Notes: generated by a model from the sequence alone, not told the origin. A DNA stretch of 64,000 nt from Thermoplasmatota archaeon (GCA_023484105.1 JAMDBD010000034.1:1-64000), one strand, 5' to 3'. Shown: positions 26,487-36,371, counted from the stretch's first letter. Numbers and translations: made by a program.

Positions 26487-27788
26487 TTAAATGTCACTTT
26501 CTGAACGTTTCTTGAGAAACCAACCTTTCAGTGTGGAGAAGGGTACGTGGTACTGCTCTCCGCTTATCATGTCTCTGACAGTGGCCTCTCCGCCGTCAAT
26601 CTCTTTTTTTCCGATGATTATGGCAAATCTTGAACGGTTTTTTGCGGCATCTGCCATCTGTGATGATAAGTTTTTGATTTCAGGCGGGATGAGAACAGAT
26701 ATTCCGGAGTTTCTGATTTCCGTCATCAGTGGAAGCACCTCCTTCAGAAATTCAACGGAAGTAAGGCATAGCGAAACCCTGAGATCATTGTTCTCCTCTC
26801 TCCATATTCCCGCAGACCTCATCACCAGCTCCAGGACCACGTCACCCATCCCAAAACCTACCGCAGGAATCTCTGTGCCTGAGATCACAGAGGTCAGATT
26901 GTCATACCTTCCACCGCCAAGTATTGCCCTGTTATCCCCTTTAATGTCAAACGCTTCAAACACTATTCCAGTATAGTAATTGAATCCACGAACCACTGAA
27001 GCATCAAACACAGCCTCATTTATGCCGTAGGACGAAAGAAGCTCTGCCACATGCTCCAGCCACGATATTTCATCTATTGATGTGAATTCAACGCCGTTTT
27101 CAGATAGAAATTGTCTAATTCCATTGAGTGGAACCTGTTTTTCCAGAATTCCTTCAAGCGCCCTGACTCTACTGCTGTCCAGGCCAGCTTTCTCCATCTC
27201 CATTTCAATATCATCCCTCTCCATCTTGTGGTATCTGTCTATTACCGGCAGAAGTTTCTCAGGGTGCTCGGCTCCGAACTGTCTTAATAACTTCTCCATC
27301 ATCCCTCTGTGGTTCACTCTTATGGAATAGAGCCCCTTAAGCCCAAGATCATTCAGTATGGAGCCGGCAAGAGCAATGATCTCCGCATCCGATACAGTGG
27401 AATAAGACCCGAAAAGATCGGCATTGTACTGATAGAACTCCCTCAGCCTTCCAGATTGCGGCTCTTCATATCTCCAGAACTTCTGAAAACTGTACCATCT
27501 GACAGGCCTCGGGATATCTTTTCTCTCAGCAAGCATCCTTGAGACCGAAGGGGTGGCCTCAGGAATGAGAGTCACCTCTCTCCCTCCTTTATCGGTGAAG
27601 GAATAAGTCTGCCTCATAATCTCCTCACCGGATTTTATGCGAAACAGGTCCAGCGGCTCAAGGCTTGGAAAAGATATTTCCTCATATCCGAAAACCCTTG
27701 ATATCCTTTCAGCGGATCTGAATATTTTATTCCTTTCTCTTATGTCTTCCGGATAGAACTCTCTGAACCCCTTCAACTTCTCAATCAT
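26487..27788 (-). CDS. hisS: histidyl-tRNA synthetase
   Basis: It charges tRNA-His. The class II features are visible: motif 2 RYEEPQSGRLREFYQ, the histidine-specific GGGRYDNL, and a C-terminal anticodon-binding domain from about residue 330. The ATG at 27788 (433 residues, starting MIEKLKGFREFYPED) is chosen because an AT-rich box at about 27808-27818 lies 25 bases away; longer starts exist at 27800 and 27821. Confidence 0.95.
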   Translation of the reverse strand: MIEKLKGFREFYPEDIRERNKIFRSAERISRVFGYEEISFPSLEPLDLFRIKSGEEIMRQTYSFTDKGGREVTLIPEATPSVSRMLAERKDIPRPVRWYSFQKFWRYEEPQSGRLREFYQYNADLFGSYSTVSDAEIIALAGSILNDLGLKGLYSIRVNHRGMMEKLLRQFGAEHPEKLLPVIDRYHKMERDDIEMEMEKAGLDSSRVRALEGILEKQVPLNGIRQFLSENGVEFTSIDEISWLEHVAELLSSYGINEAVFDASVVRGFNYYTGIVFEAFDIKGDNRAILGGGRYDNLTSVISGTEIPAVGFGMGDVVLELVMRSAGIWREENNDLRVSLCLTSVEFLKEVLPLMTEIRNSGISVLIPPEIKNLSSQMADAAKNRSRFAIIIGKKEIDGGEATVRDMISGEQYHVPFSTLKGWFLKKRSESDI

Positions 27789-27856
27789 TGTGAAAGTCAT
27801 ACAACCTGAATAAAAAAACACATCGGTAAGCAGATGAAATTGTTATAATCTTGGAA

Positions 27857-29404
27857 ATGCATTACCGAAAATTGCTTTCCAACAAATCACCCATTCTAAT
27901 CGCCCAGAACCTTATTAACGCAGTTCTGGGGCTCTTAGGACTGTTCTTTATAACAAGACTATTTCCAACAGCATGGGGCATACTCTCATTCGGAATAGGT
28001 TTTGTAGGAGTATTTTCCCTTGTTGGAGATCTTGGTTTCTCAACAGCTGCTGTGAGAGCGCACTCTGCTGGGGAGAGTGAGGAGGACGTTAACTCCACCT
28101 ATCTTCTGGTGAAAATAGTACTGGGGCTGATATTCTCGGCACTGGCCATTTCATCAGTTTTTGTCTGGACTGATGTACTCAGAAAGGGATTCGAATACAC
28201 ATCTGAACTGTGGGTAATCGTAGAGCTTGTCCCTTACTATTTCGTAAGAAACCTTCTCGCTTTCCCGCAGTCCAATTTTACCTCGAAGCTTCAGGCTGCC
28301 AGAATGGGCATACCTTCCATACTGGAGTCAGCTATACGGAACGGATTGTTCATCTCCATAGGCGTTCTTTATTACAGAAACCTGATAAACATAGGCCAGG
28401 GTGAAGTTGTCTATATACTTCCGCTGATATATGTCGTAAGCTTTTCTGCTTATTTCATATCATCCATGATCCTTGGCAGGCCATGGAAGTTTAGAAAGCC
28501 TAGCTACAGAATGTTTAGGACGCTGGCAGTGATTGCAATTCCTCTATCCCTGTCGATGGGGCTTTCCACTGTTAATCAGAACATTGATAAGGTGATAATC
28601 CAGCTGTTCTGGCACGCCCAGGCTACGGGCGCGTTCTACCTTAACCAGAGGATAGCCGTTATACTGCTGAATTTTTCACTCGCAATATCTGTATTTTTCA
28701 TACCACTCCTGACACGCTATATGAAGGAGGGGGACATGAAGAAGGTGAATGCAAACATCAATGATTTCGAAAGGATAGCCGTAATGTTCATCCTGCCATT
28801 CATAATCATTACATTCATTTTGAGCCCATTCATCCTCAACATCTTCAACGGTTTCTACAAGCCCTATGCGCTCGTGCTTCCGCTTCTGGCACTTTCAGCA
28901 CTTTTCACCGCGTCATATCAGCCTTTCGACTCTGCCCTTGTTGCCGCAGGCAGAGCAAAGACAGTGGCAAAGGTGACTATAATATCAGTGATCCTGAACA
29001 TAGTACTTGACATTACACTTATACCGCCGGAAATCTTCGGAATGTCATTTCTGTCTATGGGGGTTGACGGAGCCGCAATGGCCACAGCAGTCGCATCACT
29101 ATACACGACGCTTCATATGAGGTATTACGTCGGAAAGGTGACCGGTTACAGGTTCCGATGGAGTGTGCTCAGGCTTATCGTACCGGGAGTAATAGAAATC
29201 ATATTCCTAAAGGCAGTGCTACTGTTTGTCCAGCCATATCCATTCGTGGAACTAGTCTCCATTTCACTGGTCGCTCTGATCATATTCTATCTCTTCACTA
29301 TACTTACAGGTGAAACAACTTTCAGCGAAATCAAGGAATTTATAGTGAACCTGAACCCGCTGGTATTCACAAAGCACCTGGAAAACGAAAAGAAAGGGGA
29401 CTAA
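27857..29404 (+). CDS. oligosaccharide flippase (MOP superfamily)
   Basis: The roughly 515-residue protein has 12-14 membrane helices and the Wzx/RfbX-like layout, starting with LIAQNLINAVLGLLGLFFITRLF. Such proteins flip lipid-linked sugars across the membrane for glycoprotein or surface polysaccharide assembly. The ATG at 27857 is preferred to a TTG at 27851. Its stop overlaps the convergent fur stop by 4 bases. Likely partners are the GT2 enzyme at 16458 and the glycosylated surface proteins. Confidence 0.82.
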   Translation: MHYRKLLSNKSPILIAQNLINAVLGLLGLFFITRLFPTAWGILSFGIGFVGVFSLVGDLGFSTAAVRAHSAGESEEDVNSTYLLVKIVLGLIFSALAISSVFVWTDVLRKGFEYTSELWVIVELVPYYFVRNLLAFPQSNFTSKLQAARMGIPSILESAIRNGLFISIGVLYYRNLINIGQGEVVYILPLIYVVSFSAYFISSMILGRPWKFRKPSYRMFRTLAVIAIPLSLSMGLSTVNQNIDKVIIQLFWHAQATGAFYLNQRIAVILLNFSLAISVFFIPLLTRYMKEGDMKKVNANINDFERIAVMFILPFIIITFILSPFILNIFNGFYKPYALVLPLLALSALFTASYQPFDSALVAAGRAKTVAKVTIISVILNIVLDITLIPPEIFGMSFLSMGVDGAAMATAVASLYTTLHMRYYVGKVTGYRFRWSVLRLIVPGVIEIIFLKAVLLFVQPYPFVELVSISLVALIIFYLFTILTGETTFSEIKEFIVNLNPLVFTKHLENEKKGD

Positions 29405-29850
29405 TGGTCCCTTTCGATGGCCTTTGCACAGTTCCTGCAGTAGCCCCTAACAAGTATTGTGCCTGATACAAAGGTTCCACCGCTCTCCTTTATCTTCTTC
29501 AGGATTGGGGTAATGTCTGATGCTTCATAGTCTTCGATAGATCCGCAGTTCTCACATATGAAGTTGACGTGCAGCGCACTGTTGGTCTCAAACCATCTGG
29601 ATCCATTGCTTTCGAAGGTATTCAGGATCCCGGCCTTTGTGAATATCTTAAGGATATTGTATACCGTGGCCAGAGTGATTGTTGGTTCGCTCTTTTTAAG
29701 GTTCCTGTAAGCCTCCTCAGCCGTGAAATGGCCCGGATTGGAGCAGACATATCTGATAAGACCCAGCCTCTGAGGCGTTATCTTGTGCTGATTCTTTCTG
29801 AGAATTCTGATGAACTCTGTTTCTTGTAGCATTGCTTTATAAGATTTCAT
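29401..29850 (-). CDS. Fur-family metalloregulator
   Basis: The 149 residues have a winged helix (HKITPQRLGLIRYV ... TLATVYNILKIF), the regulatory histidine segment HVNFICENCG and two Cys-X2-Cys zinc sites (CENC, CRNC). Fur proteins sense iron, zinc or peroxide. Neighbouring cbiA and the radical SAM enzyme make an iron or cofactor link plausible. It is divergent from cbiA, sharing a 30-base upstream region. Confidence 0.92.
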   Translation of the reverse strand: MKSYKAMLQETEFIRILRKNQHKITPQRLGLIRYVCSNPGHFTAEEAYRNLKKSEPTITLATVYNILKIFTKAGILNTFESNGSRWFETNSALHVNFICENCGSIEDYEASDITPILKKIKESGGTFVSGTILVRGYCRNCAKAIERDH

Positions 29851-29880
29851 CTTAGGTAATAAATATGGTGAATAAGATGT

Positions 29881-31191
29881 ATGGTCATGCTTGGAATCAT
29901 TGGTATAACTGCGCCTGCAACAGGATCTGGAAAAACAACAGTGGCACTTTCCCTGCTACGTTCATTTAAGAAATCCGTTGGTATCAAGATTGGCCCGGAT
30001 TACATAGATCCACAGCTAATGGCCATGGTGTCAGGTGAGAGAGCCTTTAACATGGACAGATGGATAATGGGAAGGTCGTACAGAGATATACCAGGCATGG
30101 CTGCGAAAGACCATGAAATCGCAGTTGTTGAAGGAGTCATGGGGATGTTCGATGGAAGGGAACCTGTCAACCTGAGCACTGACTACTATTTCAGGAATCT
30201 TAATTTACGGTATATAGTCGTACTGGATTCCTACAAGTCAGGGGAATCCCTATATTATATGTCCAGGGGTTTTATCGGCAGGAGGTCCATAGGAGTTGTG
30301 ATCAACAACTACACCACCGAAGGGCACCTAAAAAAGGTTTCAGGGGAATTTGAGAGACATGGAATCAGGGTAGTTGGATCAATACCTTTCGATGAATCCA
30401 TAAAAATTCCTGAGAGGCATCTCGGCCTCTCCCTCGACATCAGCAAAGAAAACATTGATAAAACTGCACGAAAAGCCTCTGAGTTTATTGATACTGATTT
30501 CATTGAGAAAAAAGCGACCATACCTGAAATTTCCAAAAACAATGAGACGGAAGTGAATAAGAAGAGTAGGCCATACAGAATAGCGGTTGCTCTGGACATG
30601 GCATTTTCATTTTATTACAGAACCTCTCTTGAGGCGCTCGCAAGCATAGCTGAACTGGAATTCTTCTCACCAATGAATAACGAAACACCATCACATGATC
30701 CTGATATGATATACATTGGCGGCGGATATCCTGAATTCTATGCCAGAGATCTGGAAAAAGCGGAAAGAACAAAAGAGTATCTGAGGGATTTCCACAGAAA
30801 TGGCGGCCTCATATACGCTGAATGTGGCGGAATGATGTATCTCTTCAGTGAACTTGTAAACGGGGACGACCATTACAATATGAGCAGCGTCATGGAGGGC
30901 AGATCGGTTATGAAACAGCATCCGACTATGAGATATGTAACGGGTGTGGCTGAAACTGGAAATCCATTATTTCCAGTTGGAGAAAGGATTAAGGGTCATG
31001 AGTACCATTACAGTTCTTCGGAGAGCAAAGAAAAAGCCGCTTTTACTTTGAACACGATTTCCGGTGAAAAATGTAAGGGAGGCTTTATGAAGGGAAGTGC
31101 GCTGGCCTCATATCTTCACATTGACTTCTACAGGTATCTGCAGTTTGCTGAGCGATCTATTAAGATCCGTTCAGGACGGAGACCCACTTAG
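29881..31191 (+). CDS. cbiA: cobyrinate a,c-diamide synthase
   Basis: It amidates the a and c side chains of the corrin ring using glutamine or ammonia and ATP. The 436 residues begin with a P-loop (GSGKTT, about 15-20), KIGPDYIDP and FDGREP, and end with a class I amidotransferase domain carrying the nucleophile in YAECGGMMYL. It is the only corrin-ring gene here and supports the B12-dependent mutase at 17381. The last 21 bases overlap the convergent radical SAM gene. Confidence 0.93.
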   Translation: MVMLGIIGITAPATGSGKTTVALSLLRSFKKSVGIKIGPDYIDPQLMAMVSGERAFNMDRWIMGRSYRDIPGMAAKDHEIAVVEGVMGMFDGREPVNLSTDYYFRNLNLRYIVVLDSYKSGESLYYMSRGFIGRRSIGVVINNYTTEGHLKKVSGEFERHGIRVVGSIPFDESIKIPERHLGLSLDISKENIDKTARKASEFIDTDFIEKKATIPEISKNNETEVNKKSRPYRIAVALDMAFSFYYRTSLEALASIAELEFFSPMNNETPSHDPDMIYIGGGYPEFYARDLEKAERTKEYLRDFHRNGGLIYAECGGMMYLFSELVNGDDHYNMSSVMEGRSVMKQHPTMRYVTGVAETGNPLFPVGERIKGHEYHYSSSESKEKAAFTLNTISGEKCKGGFMKGSALASYLHIDFYRYLQFAERSIKIRSGRRPT

Positions 31192-32286
31192 ATACTTGTG
31201 CCCGGAATGGTAGGGACATAATGGATCCTCTGCAAGATAATCCCCGAATGTTGCGTACGCACGTGATCTGGATCCCCCACATAGATAGACAAAATCGCAT
31301 TCTGAACATCTCCCTTTGACACTTGAAGGCATTTCCCTTAGATCTTTCAGGATCCTGCTGTTCCTGTATATGCTGTAAAGGCTCTCCTTCCTGACGTCAC
31401 CAGCCTCTACAGGAAGAAATCCTGAAGGATACACCTTTCCCGTACTGGAAATAAAAATCGTCTCGGTTCTCTTTTTTGGGGACTGTACAGTCATGCCGGA
31501 TTCCAGAACATTCTTCTCTGTCCTTGAAATCAGGTCATTGTAGAAGGCGGATCCGATCACGTTGCCGCCGAGAACTTCTATTCTGGCTCTGTTTAGCTGC
31601 GGGCCCTCAACCGTTCTCACTGAAATGGATCCAGGGCTTATTGACGCAAGCCAGTCAAGTACGTCATGGTACTCCTCAGTAGTGATATTTTCTACAGTTT
31701 CACCTCTCCCTGTATTCACAAGGAAGAAAATTTCCCAGACATTTATACCCAAACGGATCAGAAGGCTGAGCATATCGGGAAGGTCAGATGCATTCCTCTT
31801 CATCACTGTTGTGTTCACCTGCACTGGAAGACCGATCTTCTGTGCACTGTTTATCACGCTTATAGTTCTAGCAAAAGAATCGTATCTCCGGATGGAATTA
31901 TGCAGATCCGCAAAAGATCCGTCCAGGCTTACAGATATGGAGGACGCTCCTGCATTCCTGATTCGCCTGAGGTTATTTTCACTTAATCTTTCCGTGACCG
32001 CAGGGCTCACGGAAAAATGCAGATGGTTGGTTTTGGCGAATTCCATGAGTTCGAATATATCGCTCCTCATCATCGGATTCCCTCCGGTAAATATCAGATA
32101 AGGAGTAGCGCCTTCTATATTTGATACCTGAAGTATTACACTCTTGGCTTCTTCAGTGGTCAGTTCCTCAGGGGATCTTTCAAGCGATGCACTCGCCCTG
32201 CAGTGGATACAGTTAAGTTCACATGCATCTGTTACCTCAAAGAAAGCAAGGAGAATTTTGGTAGATAAGACAGCCTTCATTTTCAA
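31171..32286 (-). CDS. radical SAM/SPASM enzyme, heme-synthase (AhbD)-like
   Basis: The 371 residues have the radical SAM site Cys-X3-Cys-X2-Cys (DACELNCIHCRAS), the GGNP motif and a C-terminal SPASM-type site CSECDFVYLCGGSRSRAYA followed by GDYLAEDPLC. This tail is typical of the AhbC/AhbD/NirJ group and related peptide-modifying enzymes. Archaea make heme by the AhbA-D route, so an AhbD-like role is likely, but a TIGR04053-type function of unknown substrate is an alternative. Confidence 0.78.
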   Translation of the reverse strand: MKMKAVLSTKILLAFFEVTDACELNCIHCRASASLERSPEELTTEEAKSVILQVSNIEGATPYLIFTGGNPMMRSDIFELMEFAKTNHLHFSVSPAVTERLSENNLRRIRNAGASSISVSLDGSFADLHNSIRRYDSFARTISVINSAQKIGLPVQVNTTVMKRNASDLPDMLSLLIRLGINVWEIFFLVNTGRGETVENITTEEYHDVLDWLASISPGSISVRTVEGPQLNRARIEVLGGNVIGSAFYNDLISRTEKNVLESGMTVQSPKKRTETIFISSTGKVYPSGFLPVEAGDVRKESLYSIYRNSRILKDLREMPSSVKGRCSECDFVYLCGGSRSRAYATFGDYLAEDPLCPYHSGHKYLSGSPS

Positions 32287-32330
32287 ATAATGAGGTATGA
32301 GATAAAAGAAAATGACCTAACATGATAGGA

Positions 32331-33980
32331 TCATGTAAGTTCCTGTCTCAGTATTGAGGTAATAAATCCCTTCACCTGCCTGAAATTCAGTTTTGGCGGC
32401 ATAGGCTTTTCATCGGGATCAACAACCACATCCAGCACTGCAGGACCCTCGTGAGCCATAAATTTCTCCACAGTCTGATCAAGATCTTCCCTCCTTTCAA
32501 CCCTGAAACCACCTATACCTGTAGCTTCAGCTATCTTTGAAAAATCCGGGTTCAGCAGATCAACGCCAAACTCGGGGAATCCCATGATCATCTCCTCGAA
32601 CTTTATCATTCCAAGCTTGGAGTTGTTGAAAACGACCACCTTGATGTTCCTGTTATATTTTCTTGCTGTTATGAGCTCCATCATGCTCATTGCAAAACTG
32701 CCGTCACCAACCATTGCTATCACCGGCTTTCCGGTTGCAAAGGATGCACCGATCGAACCAGGAATGCCCGCACCCATTGTACCGAGCCATGGTGAGATGA
32801 GAAAGGTGGTATCCCGAGGGACCCTCATGTTTCTGGCAGACCATACGGTTACATTGCCGGTGTCAGCAACTATCACAGTTCCTGCACTGATTTTTTTGCA
32901 TACTGCTGCTGCGACGGCCTCAGGTTTTATTGGATTCCCCATATCCGATTCCCTTTTTTCCATTTCAGAGATCCATTTCTTCTTTGAATCAGCAAATGAC
33001 AGGTAGTACTTCTCCGGTTTCTCTGCGGGTTCAATAGCTTCCAGAAAATCAATTACGGAGGATTCTATCTTACATGTTACCGGGTATCTCTTTCCGAGGT
33101 TGGCAGGATTTATATCCACCTGAATAGCCGGAATTCCATTTTTGAGAAACGAAGTATATGGAAATATTGTTCCCAGGAATATGAGCAGATCAGCATTGTG
33201 CATGGCCTCAACAGATGGTTTGGTTCCAAGAAGACCTATGGATCCCATCACTTTAGGATCATTGTCGTCCACTATCCCCTTTCCATTAAGAGCGTATATT
33301 ACAGGGCTACCTATTCTCTCTGCCAGCCTGAGTACGGCGTCGCCATAACCTCTGCATCCGTTTCCAATGAAAAGGAGCGGCGCATTGCTGTGGTCTATCA
33401 GATCCCTGGCATGAGTCAAGTCAGGATTATACTTCCTGGATACTGGAGAATATGCTGCAGGATATTCATCAACATCACACCTCTGCATCAGTATGTCCAC
33501 CGGCATATTTATATGACTTACCCCTCCTAGTGCAATACTGCTTTCAAAGGCCCTCTTTGTGATCTCAACCGCACTGTCAGCGCTTCTGATCTGCTGGTTG
33601 TACACGCTGACATCCTCCATTAGCGCATTCAGGTTTACCTCCTGAAAATAATCTGTACCAAGGAGTTCAGTTTCTATCTGGCCGGTAAGTGCTATCACCG
33701 GCACATGATCCATTTTAGCCTCGTAAAGCCCGTTAAGAAGATGAATGGACCCGGGCCCTGAGGTTCCCATGCATACTGCAGGCATATGAGTTATCTTTGC
33801 CTCGAATGCAGCCTCAAGGGCAGCTCCCTCCTCATGACGGGTCTGCACAAATTCAACGTTTCTGTTTTCGCGTATGGCGTTCATTATAGGATTAAGGGAG
33901 TCACCAGGTATTCCGTATATTCTCTTTACGCCAAGTGAAACAAGCGTTCCAACTATTGCATCCGCAACGTTTTTAGTCAT
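32331..33980 (-). CDS. thiamine-diphosphate enzyme, pyruvate oxidase (PoxB)-like
   Basis: The 549 residues have the catalytic Glu region RHEEGAALEAAFEAK, the TPP-binding GDGSFAMSMMELITARKYNRNIKVVVFNN and a central FAD/structural domain. N-terminal sequence (LVSLGVKRIYGIPGDSLNPI) is closer to PoxB/pyruvate oxidase than to acetolactate synthase. It may oxidatively decarboxylate pyruvate to acetate with electrons going to quinone. Acetolactate synthase activity is the alternative; no small regulatory subunit gene is adjacent. Confidence 0.82.
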   Translation of the reverse strand: MTKNVADAIVGTLVSLGVKRIYGIPGDSLNPIMNAIRENRNVEFVQTRHEEGAALEAAFEAKITHMPAVCMGTSGPGSIHLLNGLYEAKMDHVPVIALTGQIETELLGTDYFQEVNLNALMEDVSVYNQQIRSADSAVEITKRAFESSIALGGVSHINMPVDILMQRCDVDEYPAAYSPVSRKYNPDLTHARDLIDHSNAPLLFIGNGCRGYGDAVLRLAERIGSPVIYALNGKGIVDDNDPKVMGSIGLLGTKPSVEAMHNADLLIFLGTIFPYTSFLKNGIPAIQVDINPANLGKRYPVTCKIESSVIDFLEAIEPAEKPEKYYLSFADSKKKWISEMEKRESDMGNPIKPEAVAAAVCKKISAGTVIVADTGNVTVWSARNMRVPRDTTFLISPWLGTMGAGIPGSIGASFATGKPVIAMVGDGSFAMSMMELITARKYNRNIKVVVFNNSKLGMIKFEEMIMGFPEFGVDLLNPDFSKIAEATGIGGFRVERREDLDQTVEKFMAHEGPAVLDVVVDPDEKPMPPKLNFRQVKGFITSILRQELT

Positions 33981-34189
33981 GCCCTTTCGATCTACGTAAT
34001 AGTATTTATAGATTCATGTAGCATTTCATGTGAGAATGTACTTTATCATAAATGAGGCAAAAGTAAATACGTCAGAGTGATCAGATCGTCAGTTCCAAGG
34101 TTTTCCAAATAGGCTGGTTGAAAGCTCAATATTTATCCACTTATAAAATAAAAACCACTCTTTATTAACACAGGTTCAGATCCCAATTC

Positions 34190-34489
34190 ATGATCGTGGT
34201 TCAGAACAGCATACCTGTGAAAGATGAATACAGAGATGAGTTTGAGAAGAGATTTATTGGCAGGGACAGATCCGTGGATAAATTCCAGGGATTCATCAGG
34301 AATGAAATACTCAGGCCAATAAAAGGTGAAAACTATATCGTTATGACTTACTGGAGAACAATGGAGGATTTCAAGCGATGGACAGAGAGCGAAGAATTCA
34401 GGAAATCCCATAGTGGTATCAACGATTCTATGTTTTCCGGAAAGAACATCTTAACAATACACGAGGTAATAGACAGCACCGGCAAATGA
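34190..34489 (+). CDS. antibiotic biosynthesis monooxygenase-like (HmoA/IsdG fold) protein
   Basis: The 99-residue alpha+beta protein has the ABM pattern: MIVVQNSIPVKDEYRDEFEK, FIRNEILRP, YIVMTYWRTMEDFKRWTES. Relatives degrade heme or oxidise small aromatics; a heme-iron ligand cannot be fixed from sequence. A box (about 34158-34166) lies 25-30 bases upstream. It stands between PoxB and RNase P RNA. Confidence 0.8.
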   Translation: MIVVQNSIPVKDEYRDEFEKRFIGRDRSVDKFQGFIRNEILRPIKGENYIVMTYWRTMEDFKRWTESEEFRKSHSGINDSMFSGKNILTIHEVIDSTGK

Positions 34490-34500
34490 ATAGTTGTCAT

Positions 34501-34515
34501 TGCATAATAAAAATT
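34501..34515 (-). terminator. T-rich terminator of RNase P RNA
   Basis: The minus strand reads AATTTTTATTATGCA just after the P1 helix; a T-tract of this kind is the usual archaeal termination signal. Confidence 0.5.
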
Positions 34516-34826
34516 TGGGCAAATGCCCGGAGTAAGCCCCCTTCTGTTCACCTTCCGGCTGGCAACATTCAACTTCGGGCTTTTGGCCCCGTCTTACCCG
34601 ATCCTCCCGGCAGCCTCACTGGATCTTCTTAGACTTTCTCCATCTGGGAAGGTTTTCCATCGGTATTTCGGGAACGTCAATCAGATATCATCCTTAGCCG
34701 AATACCGTCTTTTTCTTTTACCTGAACCATCCCTCTCGGGATGCCAACTTACGGTGGCCAGATCCGCCTGTGGAGGGGGGACTTTCCTCACCTTTTAGGC
34801 GTCAGTTGCCCTCGGGCTTTTGCCCC
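34516..34826 (-). ncRNA. rnpB: RNase P RNA (archaeal type)
   Basis: The RNA subunit of RNase P trims tRNA 5' ends. The minus strand contains the universal core: GAGGAAAGTCC (34779-34789 region) near the 5' end and ACAGAAGGGGGCTTAC (34532-34549 region) near the 3' end. Helix P1 is formed by GGGCAAAAGCCCG at the 5' end and CGGGCATTTGCCC at the 3' end with one mismatch, which sets the ends at about 34826 and 34516. It lies 12 bases behind the GINS stop and may be co-transcribed. Confidence 0.95.
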
Positions 34827-34838
34827 AACATGATCATT

Positions 34839-35486
34839 TCATGCATTATTTCTTTTCTGCTGTCCGGGGAGGTTAAAATTAACCGGGACAGCAATTTTTC
34901 TTTTCATGAGAAGTTCAGCAAGAGCACCTCTTATAAACACCACATCTCCATCCCTGAAGTGATAGTTTCTGTCAGCCTGCGCGATTCTGGGCTGATCTCC
35001 CACTATCCTCACCATGACGTAGTCATCCTGATTCGAACGCATGGTGGAATCCTTCTTCTCATCAGAATTCAGCACTATCGCTTTTTCCTTTGCTTCAACA
35101 GTCTTTATGCCGAGAAGCTGGTTGAACTGTTCCTTTACTTGAGAGTAAATCACGTCGATGAACTCTCTCTCCTCTTCTGAGAGGTTTCCGATTTCATCGC
35201 TTTTGTTATCGAACACAGGTATTCTCACGATCTTGCTGTAACGTATCTGAAAAAGGCTCTTGAATGCTCTCTCTATCTGCCTTAGCCTCTCCTTGATCTG
35301 GATATACCTGTCTATATCCGTTGCAGCACTCTTTTCGGCCTCGTCCTGGAGGAACCTGATCAGCTCAGGCACCGTTACAAACAGAGAGGGGTCTATCTTC
35401 CTGACCTTCTTCGTGCTTTTCTCCGCCCTGATCGCACTCTGCAGATCTAGAAACAGATTTTCGACATCCTGGGGGGAGAAGTTCAT
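34839..35486 (-). CDS. gins51: GINS complex subunit (Gins51 type)
   Basis: GINS binds MCM helicase and Cdc45-like nuclease at the replication fork. The 215 residues have a helical A domain (about 1-140) and a C-terminal beta B domain (YVMVRIVGDQPRI ... FIRGALAELLMKRKIAVPV); this order marks the Gins51/Sld5 class. Thermoplasma species are known to use one GINS protein as a homotetramer. It lies directly upstream of RNase P RNA. Confidence 0.9.
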   Translation of the reverse strand: MNFSPQDVENLFLDLQSAIRAEKSTKKVRKIDPSLFVTVPELIRFLQDEAEKSAATDIDRYIQIKERLRQIERAFKSLFQIRYSKIVRIPVFDNKSDEIGNLSEEEREFIDVIYSQVKEQFNQLLGIKTVEAKEKAIVLNSDEKKDSTMRSNQDDYVMVRIVGDQPRIAQADRNYHFRDGDVVFIRGALAELLMKRKIAVPVNFNLPGQQKRNNA

Positions 35487-35525
35487 CCAGAGTAAATAGT
35501 ATAACTATTTATTAATCATACCAGA

Positions 35526-36371
35526 TCATAGTGTTTTGTATTCAAGACCGTAAAGCCTCTCAGGTAGCTCCACGAAGGCCTGCGCAAATATTTCCTCGTA
35601 ATTGGGAAACTCCTGTGATATCATCAGAGACCTCTTAGGAACAGAATCTGGCGGAAGGACCCTCTGCGGATGCTGCCTGTCATCCACGTAGTCGGACTCA
35701 AGCATGAATGGCTTGCCAGTGCTGCATGCATCTCTCACCGCTGACCTTGAAGCCGGAACGGATGGTATTATACAACAGTCATTCCGAAATACCTCGGAGG
35801 TTGCATGATGCTTTATGACCCTGCCAGGATCAAGCCCTGCACTGCCGGCACTTGTGCAGATGCGCCTCAGTGAGGTTGAATCAAGATCCTCGGTATGTAG
35901 CATGACAGGTGATCCTGCGTCTGCGCATCTGGAAAAACAGTACTCCAGCACTTCATAAATTTTGGCCCTGGCATCAGGATCAACGTCAAAATGGGGTGTA
36001 CCTATCTCTCCTATGCACTGACAGTTTCCTTCAATGAATTCACCGATTGCCAGATCAACACCCTTCTTCATCTCCTCAACAGGGTCCATCCCAGCGTTCT
36101 TGAAGAAGAAAAAGTCAAGCGGATAAGGGCCCAGGGTTGTCACCACGGGCACATTCAATTCCTTTCTAACTGCTTCGGATAGGCTTACGGTTATCTCGTA
36201 AAGTTTTTCATAATAACCGGCATGGGAAATAGTATAGTCTGGAAGGTTAACCAGGTTGAATGCGGTCCCTCCAGCCTTCTTGAATGATCTCACAGCATCC
36301 AAAAAAAGCCCATCCTTTCTCAGGTGAAAGTGGTCATCAAAAACATTGTAAAAGATACCGTTCACCTGCAT
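35526..36371 (-). CDS. TatD-like metal-dependent hydrolase
   Basis: The 281-residue TIM-barrel amidohydrolase has metal ligands in DDHFHL near the start, the Glu of CIGEIGTPH, His of MLHTEDLD, His-His in IKHHATS and Asp of MLESDYVDD. TatD proteins are DNases or related hydrolases; this archaeal branch is divergent and its substrate is unknown. It lies 39 bases upstream of GINS on the same strand. Confidence 0.85.
   Translation of the reverse strand: MQVNGIFYNVFDDHFHLRKDGLFLDAVRSFKKAGGTAFNLVNLPDYTISHAGYYEKLYEITVSLSEAVRKELNVPVVTTLGPYPLDFFFFKNAGMDPVEEMKKGVDLAIGEFIEGNCQCIGEIGTPHFDVDPDARAKIYEVLEYCFSRCADAGSPVMLHTEDLDSTSLRRICTSAGSAGLDPGRVIKHHATSEVFRNDCCIIPSVPASRSAVRDACSTGKPFMLESDYVDDRQHPQRVLPPDSVPKRSLMISQEFPNYEEIFAQAFVELPERLYGLEYKTL

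Noticed and set aside
34523-35180. Plus-strand frames over the RNase P RNA and GINS region
   Set aside because: The minus strand carries the universal RNase P RNA core and a clear GINS protein.
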